Shown here in pieces: positions 56,281 through 64,000 of a stretch of DNA of 64,000 nt. Source of the DNA: Brassica napus (lineage: Eukaryota; Streptophyta; Magnoliopsida; Brassicales; Brassicaceae). The translations under genes and the position numbers were made by a program. The stretch's first letter is position 1; the number at the start of each line of letters is the position of its first letter. The notes beneath the pieces were generated by a model that saw only the letters and a list, made by a program, of their open reading frames with translations, was not told where the DNA came from and searched no databases. The stretch is from positions 28,219,401 to 28,283,400 of the forward strand of contig NC_063434.1 of the NCBI RefSeq assembly GCF_020379485.1, read 5' to 3'.

Positions 56281-56859
56281 TCATTCGAAGCAGACCTTCT
56301 CCAACGTAGCAACCTGCACGGTGAGGTCATCTACCTGCTCAGAGAGCATTTTAACCTGATCCTGGACATGTAAACATCAAACAAAAAGTGTTAGTCACGC
56401 AAAACATACCACACAAGTATTGAAAATGTGTTGTCACTAACCTCCAGTCTGTCGATCAGTTTACAGAGATTCGACGACCCCAACATCACTTCTTCAGCCT
56501 CCACCACCCGCTTAGTCAACCTTTCGATCTCCTCCTGCACACCTATCACCCAAGGCTGACGATAGTGGAATCCACCAGCCTTGGTTACACCATAAACAAA
56601 TATCAGACACTCTACAATTTGCAAACCCATAAACGATAATCAAAGCGTTTAAAATCAAACTTACCTCGTAGTTCTTGCATGTGAAGAACCGCTTCCCCGG
56701 AAGAGTGTCGTAGTCGTCCTTCCGGCGAACCTCATCGATGATTCTCCCACCACATGGACACCTTTTGGGAATCCCGTACTCTGAATCGCTGACGAACCCT
56801 AGCATGTTTATGTGATCCTGTTGCCTCTTTGAATGTCTTCTCTCCTCTGCCGGATCCAT
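56281..56859 (-). CDS. GRF-type zinc-finger protein within the Harbinger element
   Basis: Three exons on the minus strand (56859-56665, 56579-56442, 56361-56281), 137 aa. The N-terminal part has IPKRCPCGGRI and RFFTCKNYE, the Cys/Gly pattern of GRF zinc fingers of the 'At4g04775-like' plant family. It is followed by WVIGVQEEIERLTKR and a coiled-coil end (EQVDDLTVQVATLEKVC). The exons join in phase 0 with GT/AG borders, so the model is coherent. The role in transposition is unknown. Such proteins are common in Brassica genomes, perhaps because elements of this kind carry them. Confidence 0.72.
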
Positions 56860-57847
56860 CTGTGACAGAAATCAAATTATTAGCACATAATTAAGGAAGA
56901 ATATGAGTAACTGAACCCTCAATCGAACTCCCATAACCATTAAAAACCCTAAAAAATAAAATCCCCAAATCGATTTATAATCACCCCATCGCAAATCCCT
57001 ATCGCACATAAAATCTACGCTACCACACCGTCAATCTACTCAATACTGACCTAAGAGTGTGGAGAAGAGAAAACGTAATCGATTTGATGGAGAAATAACG
57101 ACGGAATCGCCACGGCGTGGATTATCGCCTCGGAGAGAAAAAACCCTAGCTTTTTTCACTGATGAGAGAAATGAACTGGTTCACGCGTATCCCCTCCTTT
57201 CTTCCTCATCGACGCGGAAAGGAGAAGCCACTCACCGCCCGACGCGTGGCTTGAACTCGCCTCTTACGGGTTCAAGCGTAAGGCCCGGTTCGTCGATTAA
57301 AACCCATTTTTCATTTTTTTTAAATCAATCGGGCCTAAGAACTCGAGCCCACGACCCCCTCATGTCCCTTGATGCGCATGGTCTAAGATGAGTAATGAGT
57401 ACTCTTGTTAAGTAGAGTAATGGTCTCTCTTGTTCAAATTCCATTTAGATCTCTCTTTGTTTACAATAAATGCATGACACTCATCAAAATATCCAACTTT
57501 GATGTGGCTGCAGTGCCTACTCTTTTGATTTAGAGAAGAATTGTCTTCTTGCTAAGATCCTTGTGATTTTTATTTTATTTTTGCTTTCTTTTGTATAGTT
57601 GTTTACATATATCGTATGTTGCATTGAAATTTGTCTAGCAATATAAACGGAAAGTAACTTATTAAATTAATAATGCATTTTAGTTCAGAAACAAACTAAA
57701 AATGTATTAATGTAAGGTTTATGTTTTCAAATCTTTGGTTATTTGATTGAATGTCTTATTGTCGTTGTGTACCTATATGCTTATAAAAATGACAATTCAT
57801 GTTAGTACAATATTTTGTTTTTATTTTGAAGTTATGATTTTTATATA

Positions 57848-58186
57848 TCAAATCCCTGCCTTCACAGTAGCACAACTCTCTGAAGTAATGGAGGTTCTTA
57901 AGACAAAAAAAAAAAAAAAAAAAACTATCTAATAGCTTGCGCCTCCCTTGGACTTAAGAAAGTTGGATGTGGCTTCTCTGGGGATCATCAGCTTGTGAAT
58001 GCAGGTCGTGCAGTTTCTCTTTCAAGATGCTGGCTTCAGTTCTGAAGAACTGTATATTTCCAAATGTTCGGTTTTGCTCATAGCATTAAACTTTTTTATC
58101 AAAACTTCCAAGGGCTGAATCTCGTTTGCTCCTTTGGGAATTTTGTTAACATAGAAGCAATGAAACTCAAACTGATATGCCCGTGG
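57848..58186 (+). pseudogene. Stray fragment of the FPGS gene
   Basis: Matches exon 10 (CAACTCTCTGAAG, GAGGTTCTTAAG), exon 11 (GGGGATCATCAGCTTGT, TTTCAAGATGCTGGCTTC), pieces of intron 11 (TTTTATCAAAACTTC) and the start of exon 12 (CAATGAAACT, CCCGTGG) of the gene at 36593-37300. Intron 10 is missing and a run of A (~20) lies in its place. Retained intron 11 argues against a simple retrocopy. Confidence 0.8.
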
Positions 58187-58189
58187 TTA

Positions 58190-60090
58190 GGTTACTTGGA
58201 CGAATCACTAATCACTAATCATCTCTGATTATAGGCCTGCCGCCTGCGTTTCCTTGCATCATTGGCTTATATAAATATTAATTAAAAAACTTACCTCATT
58301 GGAAGTATTTCATAACTAAAAAAAAAACAGAAAATATTATATTATTAGATGAATATTTTAACTAGTAAGAAACTCACCCAAAAATATCTCAATTTTATAA
58401 ATGGTAAGATATTTTTGCTGAGATATTCCTAATGCTCATGCTCTAAGGTTTGCATCAAAACATGCCAAATGTCACAAGTTGTATGATACTTAGTTGGGTC
58501 ACCCCCACGGGCTGACACAGGTAATAACTGGGTGTGGCATGTACTCCACACTATTTTTGATTTTTTCCTTTATAATTATTGTATAATTTATTTAGGTGCC
58601 CTCGATCAAAATATTTGTTATAGTGCATGCCCCATATTAAATAAAAGGCTGGATCCGCCCCTGGTCACCCCGGTCCAAAATGCATATTTGGCACAGGAGC
58701 AAACATGTCGTCCTCCTTTCTCAAACCGTATAATTAATGAATTGGGCTTTTAAATGTGAGAATAATGTATCTCTTATATAAAATGTTAATGAGATGTGAA
58801 AAGTAGATGGTATATAGTTTATGATAAGGTGAGACGTGATCGATGCATGTGAAAGTGAGAGTAGCTAGGAAGTAAAGAAACCTATGAAAGAGAAGAAGAA
58901 AACTTGATTTAAAACAACATTGGTTGATCACTTGTTTTGAATGATACAGTAGAAAATAAAAAGCTTTGTGGTGTGTTAACCATCAACCAATGCTTTAAGT
59001 AACATACTTAGCAAGGTAACAAACAAGAAATCGTTTGTTACATACCTAGTTTTAAAACTTTCACTATTACTGCATACTAGGATGGTTATATGTTATGTAA
59101 ATTCAACTAAAAGTGTATCATTGCTTGCATCAGTGAAATGCACCCGTGACGGTTTGGTTTATGAACCTTTCGAAGAAGTCAACAAAAACATATAGAGTAA
59201 GATATTTTGAGTACACTAACGAGTAATTCTGGTTACCTATTGTGCCCAATCACAGCAAATAATATATGTAAGACATTGTAGATATATACAAAACATAATG
59301 ATGATAGGAAAGTGGGAACTGTTGTTTGTTCATTATTATATGTCATAATTATTAACTTCATTCACAAGCAAATCCAGCAGTCCATCGCATGCCCTTCAAA
59401 TATCATTGTCTTTCAGTCACTTCTTCTGAGATGTATCTACTTGGTAATATTACGGTGGATATGTAAGAGGTTACTAAAGACTTACCAACTTGACTATCAT
59501 TTGAATATTTTTCTTCAAATTCTAGTATTTATCTTTGTTAAAATTTGGCTGTGAATCTCTATAACTTTTTTTAATAAGAACAATAGTTTGCTCTGAATAG
59601 AGATTTGGCCCACTAATCTATCTTTTTCTAAGCTTTTACCACCGAAAAGCGATGTTTATGTGTCTAGGCATGCCTTAATAGTAATACAATTTTAAACACA
59701 TAACGAAAAGCATAGGCAACAATGCATCATTTTGGATATTATGTAATTATTCATCATGGAGTGCGCAAAGATCACGCCTAATACGTGCCTATGTTTCAGC
59801 CTATGTCACCACATCAAGACTCTTTGCTAATTTGGTTAAGCCTTAATCAAATCACAATAATTCGCGGGCGTATCGGGATCGAAGCCTTTTACTCCGGTTA
59901 ATTTTATTCACATAAATTTTATATGGAAGAACGGTAAGTACGATTGAATTTATCAATCAAGCCATACCAGCTTACCCACCTTCATAACCGTCGTCTATTT
60001 GATAAATACCAAAACTATTTTCAATGTTTTGCATACAGTGTACCCGAATTTGAGCCGGTTTAACCACATTTTCTCATTTGCTTCCTTCAA
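58190..60090. other. Intergenic with MITE debris
   Basis: CCTAATGCTCATGCTCTAAG at ~58428-58447 looks like the right end of a GAGCATGAGCATTAGG-type MITE, of which I see no clean left end. At ~58500-58700 the sequence is GC-richer and may be a further remnant. The ~60000-60090 stretch is the germin-like promoter. No gene is seen. Confidence 0.35.
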
Positions 60091-60098
60091 ATAATGCC

Positions 60099-60106
60099 TA
60101 TATAAA
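60099..60106 (+). promoter_or_regulatory. TATA box of the germin-like gene
   Basis: TATATAAA followed by CCGGACAC, 49 bases before the start codon, leaving a very short leader. Confidence 0.7.
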
Positions 60107-60154
60107 CCGGACACAAGACAAGTCTACTTCACGCCTCAAAACCAAAGTAAGAAG

Positions 60155-60835
60155 ATGGAAGCAAACACTATGTTTCTTACAAAAGCTCTTCTTCTTGTAT
60201 GTTTCAAAGTCTGCTTCACATTAGCTTCTGACCCCGACCCGATCCAAGACTTCTGTATACCAAAACCAATCACATCTCCTCATCACCATCCCTTCTCCAC
60301 AAATCTCCCATGCAAAAACTCCTCCGAACTAACCACCGAAGATTTCATCTTTTCCGGCTTTAAAACCCCTGGAAACTTCTCCGATACCGGGCTAGCCACG
60401 GTCCCCGTAAACCCGACAACCTTCCCGGGCCTTAACACACTGGGTTTGTCGTTTGTCCGGGCGGATCTCAAACCCGGAGCTATAAACCCGCCACATTACC
60501 ATCCTAGGGCCACGGAGGTAGCCCACGTGGTTAAAGGACGGGTTTACTCCGGTTTTGTAGACTCGAACAATAAAGTCTACGCTAAGGTTATGGAAGAAGG
60601 AGAAATGATGGTGTACCCAAAAGGGCTAGTGCATTTTCAGATGAACGTGGGAGATGTTACGGCCACGATTCTAGGAGGACTTAATAGCCAAAGCCCCGGG
60701 ATTCAGAAGATACCGTCGGTTGTTTTTGGGTCAGGGATCAATGAGGAGTTGCTTGTGAAAGCTTTTGGGCTGAGTCTTGAGCAGATTGGTACTTTGAAGA
60801 AAAGATTTAATCCTGTGATGTCTAATGAACATTGA
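60155..60835 (+). CDS. Germin-like protein (GLP subfamily 3)
   Basis: 226 aa in one exon. Residues ~1-24 are a signal peptide (MEANTMFLTKALLLVCFKVC), with a second Met at residue 6. DFCIPKP and LPCKN give the paired N-terminal Cys of germins. Cupin box 1 is PPHYHPRATEVAHVVKG (two His and Glu as metal ligands) and box 2 is YPKGLVHFQMNVG (third His). Germins are cell-wall glycoproteins forming Mn-binding hexamers; only some have oxalate oxidase or superoxide dismutase activity, which cannot be judged from sequence. It lies next to TAF12 as At3g10080 does in Arabidopsis (recalled). Intact. Confidence 0.9.
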   Translation: MEANTMFLTKALLLVCFKVCFTLASDPDPIQDFCIPKPITSPHHHPFSTNLPCKNSSELTTEDFIFSGFKTPGNFSDTGLATVPVNPTTFPGLNTLGLSFVRADLKPGAINPPHYHPRATEVAHVVKGRVYSGFVDSNNKVYAKVMEEGEMMVYPKGLVHFQMNVGDVTATILGGLNSQSPGIQKIPSVVFGSGINEELLVKAFGLSLEQIGTLKKRFNPVMSNEH

Positions 60836-61381
60836 TGTTTTCTCTTAAACGAGATTATATTATATGCAACTTATAAGTTAATAGATCTTTATGTGTCCTT
60901 GGGCATAACGTTATTTATACTTTTTGACCCTCAAAAGTTTTATCTATATATGCCTTCATGTTTTTCGGGAGAACATCTTAAACCATGCATGTTTTATATG
61001 TGTATATAATCTTCTTTCTGCATGGATTATCTCTATCTATTATCACGACCTACATTTAACATTTCAAATCCTAAATTACTACACTAATTTAGTTAGCACT
61101 AAGAAGTCATACCCCAAATAAACTTTTCCATGTCACTGTTCTAAAATTTCATAATGTCCAAACTTAATTAAGAAGACTCATATCCACAAAACACATCAAG
61201 GTCAATCCATGCTAGTAGTTTATTTACAAGTCCTTAAGGCTATATATATAAACTGCTCTTCCCCTCAAACGTATCCAATGTATGGTTATAGTACATTGAT
61301 TGCGTGTAACTTTGAACATATGTAGTAGTATCACGTTCTAACTTTGAAACCGTGTCACAATGTATCAAGATCTAAAACAAA
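60836..61381. other. Germin-like 3' UTR and spacer
   Basis: 3' flank of the germin-like gene and AT-rich spacer up to the Helitron edge. No further gene is seen. Confidence 0.4.
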
Positions 61382-62142
61382 CTAGATCTCGACGGGTTTT
61401 TGTTTTTATTTATTTTTATATAAATATTTTGTTTTCAATTTTAAATTAGTATATATTATAATATATATGTGTCTATCAATTTTTAAAACATAATAATTAA
61501 TAAGTTTACGGTATATTTTTTCATTGAATAGATTGTTTCAAACTTTCACATGTATTTGTATTTTCTTCTATATATTTTTTTGGATTATTATTTCATTATT
61601 AAATCGTAACTGTATATATAAAGATTAGTAAAATATTTTTGTATTGTCATATTCAAAGATATTGTAACATTTCACAAATTTAGAAACTTTTTTTAAAAAA
61701 TAAACTTTTCGGTTCATAGATTTATATTATCGAGTAAATAATTAAACATTTACTTTTTGTTTAATTTTTAAAATAAACTATATAGTTTAAAATTTGTTTT
61801 TATTGGTTTAAGGTAGCAAAGATTAATCATTGTTAGATAATATGATTTTTGTTATTTTAAAATTTTTTTTTATAATTTTAAAAGTTAACATCGACAAATA
61901 TTTAAGATATGGAGGTATAGTATTACAACATTAAATTACATCTATTTAATTTGTACTATCTATAAATCCAATGGATCATCTATTGTTTAGATCCAATTAT
62001 TGATAGTCCAATAAAAAATGTTGGTAGACTCAAAATTTAAATAATAAGATTAGAGATTAAATATAACTTTTTAGGAATTTGTATATTAAGTTTATTTTTT
62101 TTTAAATCACACAAGATTGTGAGTCATGTTTTAATATATAAG
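61382..62142 (-). mobile_element. Non-autonomous Helitron (copy 2)
   Basis: About 760 bp, aligning end to end with copy 1 at 51600-52387. The minus-strand 3' end CTAG is preceded by a shortened GC stretch (the hairpin is partly lost). The 5' end is near TTATATATTAAAACATGAC, with the initial TC changed to AC. No coding. Sits upstream of the TAF12 remnant. Confidence 0.6.
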
Positions 62143-62382
62143 TAGGCAAACATAGAAAATAAAAATTTCAGAAGAAAACATACAAAAGAATCGGGTACGA
62201 GTCTGTACATTAAAGTGGGCTACAGATAATTGACCAAATTAAGCTCTAGAGGTAAAAGGGAACAGTTAAAGCCCAAAATGGCATGCGGTTATTTAAATGC
62301 GGTTTAGTATTATAATTCTGTACCGGTATTTCCGGTTTGATAGATCCTCGATATCACTTTCCTCCGCATTCACTACCCTGAC

Positions 62383-63828
62383 ATGGATCAGCCCCGGCAA
62401 ATCTCTCCGGCGTCTCAACCACCGGAAACACCGTCCCAAGCTTCGAAACCAGCGGTTTTATCACAGATTCAGCAACCAGCTTCCACCAATCCGAGTTCCT
62501 CCTCCGCTTCCCCAACTCCTTCTTCTCCAACCCCGCCGTCACCATCGCTCAGTCCAAACCCTAATCCCTCTCCGGTGACATCTCCGGCGACGCAACAGCA
62601 GCGACATATCCCCTAGTCTTTGGCGCGACCTCTTCCACCGTCGTACTCGAGACCATGGCATCGTACACTCACTTCTCCTCAGCATCGTCGACATTGCTAT
62701 CTCCCTCATCAGCTCCCGCCTCCTCTTCGTCGTCTCCGCCTCCTCTTCTTCGTCTCCGCCTCTTACTGGGAATCAAAAGGTGGTATGGAGATTGGCGTTC
62801 CACCTTCCCCAATTCCGAGCCCCTCTCAGCCTCCGCCTTCTGTTTTCCCGGGATCTTTTGGGCAGCAATACGGCGGGTAGGGTCGTGGAACAGTCGGGAT
62901 ATCAGAAGCTGCATCCAATACAAGTCTCCCGCAGGTGAATTTTCAAAGAATTGTGATTGTTATAGCTCAGAAGATGCTACAACTTTGTTTTTATTCTCGT
63001 GTGTTCGAAATTTTTGCCTTATGACTGGAGAATGAATATCATCACCTCATTCATTAGCTCGAAAACTTTGAAATGCTAAGATATGAAGTCTCTAAGCGAC
63101 TCACTAGTAGCAAAACAGTAGTGTTCTTATCCTCGTGTGTTCTTATGGCTGAATAGAGTTTTAGGTAACCATCACTTGGTGATTCTGATACAGATATACC
63201 CAGAGCTTAATTATTGTAGCACTGTTGAGTCACTTAACCTTGTTGATCAATTTGAATTGGTTCATGTTTTTTTTTCATTGGTACTTTGTGTTCTTTTTAT
63301 ACACTTCTTAATGAACTTTGTTTGCAAACTCTTTAACTCCTTATATTATTCTTACGGCTGAACTTTCGAGGGCATAGCCTTATGAGACCTTCATCTATTG
63401 GTTCTCCTGGTGTCCAATCTAATGGTGCAGCACAACAAAGCTTGCATGCAACTAATCAACCGTGGTTATCATGTTCAGCGCAAGGGAAGCAGCCTTTAGC
63501 ACCCCCTTCGTATAGACCGCTAGTAAATAAAACCTCCATGCAACCAATATCTCATGTTCCTCAGCAACATCTTTCCACGTCACCAGCGACTTCACAGCCT
63601 CAGCAACAACATCAGTCTGAAGGGCAACTTCAACAGAAGCCTTTACCTCACCCACATCAACCGGCCCGTGTCCAAGGGCCAGTAAGTCAGAAAGGTACTT
63701 CTCCGGCAATGCTGACCCAACCTCCTGTGTCTCAACCAGGAAACCAAGCTAAAACAGTTTCATCTGAGAATGAGGTGTCTGATAATCGTATCCTGGGAAA
63801 AAGAAACATCCATGAGCTACTTCAGCAG
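62383..63828 (+). pseudogene. TAF12: TAF12 (TFIID subunit), damaged and cut by the window end
   Basis: Starts [18 protein letters not shown], a Pro/Ser/Gln-rich N-terminus typical of plant TAF12. The frame stops at 62614-62616 (TAG in a Q-like position). It continues in frame as SLARPLPPSYSRPW, drifts into another frame over ~62650-62780 (THFSSASSTLLSPSS), then returns with GGMEIGVPPSPIPSPS and FGQQYGG. There it stops again at 62878-62880. After a gap or intron, 63360-63828 resumes with [17 protein letters not shown], a Gln/Pro-rich stretch, and [13 protein letters not shown], the start of the histone fold, cut at a splice donor. The histone fold itself, which pairs with TAF4, would lie beyond the window. 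At least two nonsense codons argue for a pseudogene, though a shorter product from a downstream Met is not excluded. Counterpart: At3g10070 (recalled). Confidence 0.75.
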
Positions 63829-64000
63829 GTATCTCACTGATCTCTCTTTATTTTCTCAATCTTGGATAATCCATTTTGCGTATTAAGCGCAGAGCAGATT
63901 AGTATTCTCACTCTCACGGCTTGATTCTCACTTAATGAATAGTTGATTTCTACCACTTAGTTATATCTATTACGGAGAAAGTATTTCCTATGATAAAAAC

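Larger units (their letters stand above)
52388..57383 (-). mobile_element. PIF/Harbinger DNA transposon, about 5.0 kb
   Basis: It is flanked by TAA on both sides (52385-52387, 57384-57386), the 3-bp duplication of this superfamily. The ends are imperfect inverted repeats: GAGCATGAGCAT left, GACCATGCGCAT on the other strand at right. It encodes a nuclease, a Myb/trihelix-type protein and a GRF zinc-finger protein, all on the minus strand and all open. It therefore looks complete and may be autonomous. Confidence 0.82.

Noticed and set aside
57059..57391. 110-codon open frame on the plus strand at the right Harbinger end
   Set aside because: It overlaps the terminal region of the element, opposite its genes, with no domain. 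Probably chance in a GC-richer stretch.
62337..62923. Alternative frames overlapping the TAF12 start on both strands
   Set aside because: Pro/Arg/Ser-rich shadows of the GC-rich TAF12 exon. The protein character matches TAF12 only in the plus-strand frames described.

Overview
The window is nuclear DNA from a flowering plant of the cabbage family, most likely a Brassica-type diploid. Several things point there: intron-bearing genes with GT/AG borders and very AT-rich spacers; proteins I recognise as close to Arabidopsis thaliana ones; and typical Brassicaceae transposon ends (Helitron hairpin plus CTAG, hAT, MULE, PIF/Harbinger). From memory, the single-copy genes follow A. thaliana chromosome 3 from about At3g10260 down to At3g10070, in reverse order: reticulon (RTNLB8-like), 'plant protein 1589', tubulin-folding cofactor B (broken), defensin-like genes, GASA peptide, mitochondrial folylpolyglutamate synthase, DUF4228/PADRE gene (broken), germin-like protein, TAF12 (broken). 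Many intervening Arabidopsis genes are missing, which looks like one fractionated subgenome copy of that block. Locus names are recalled, not searched.

Layout. 1-6.1 kb: Helitron end, reticulon gene, plant-1589 gene. 6.1-7.6 kb: Helitron. 10.2-15 kb: tandem pair of major-latex-protein (MLP328/329-like) genes that are not part of the chromosome 3 block in Arabidopsis. 15.9-17.5 kb: decayed TFCB on the minus strand. 18-29.4 kb: three defensin-like genes spread by transposons (hAT with a tRNA-like insert, MULE, Helitron); the third has a nonsense codon. 29.9-30.6 kb: GASA gene on the minus strand. 31-33.3 kb: hAT and MITE cluster. 34.4-38.4 kb: intact 16-exon folylpolyglutamate synthase, followed by a partial duplicate of its 3' end. 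39.4-40.1 kb: hAT-like element. 42.6-48.3 kb: DUF4228 gene split by a complete, very young Ty1-copia element with a 5-bp target duplication. 49-49.8 kb: 821-bp fold-back element with a 9-bp duplication. 51.6-57.4 kb: Helitron with a 5-kb, apparently complete PIF/Harbinger element (nuclease, Myb/trihelix protein, GRF zinc-finger protein) inserted just inside its end. 57.8-58.2 kb: a stray fragment of the folylpolyglutamate synthase gene. 60.2 kb: germin-like gene. 61.4-62.1 kb: second Helitron copy. 62.4 kb to end: TAF12 with nonsense codons, running off the window.

The host genes do not form a pathway together; they are neighbours by ancestry. The main story is gene loss and decay in a polyploid-derived block, with at least ten recognisable transposon insertions, several with exact target-site duplications. 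I see no RNA gene of standard form, no CRISPR and no bacterial feature.
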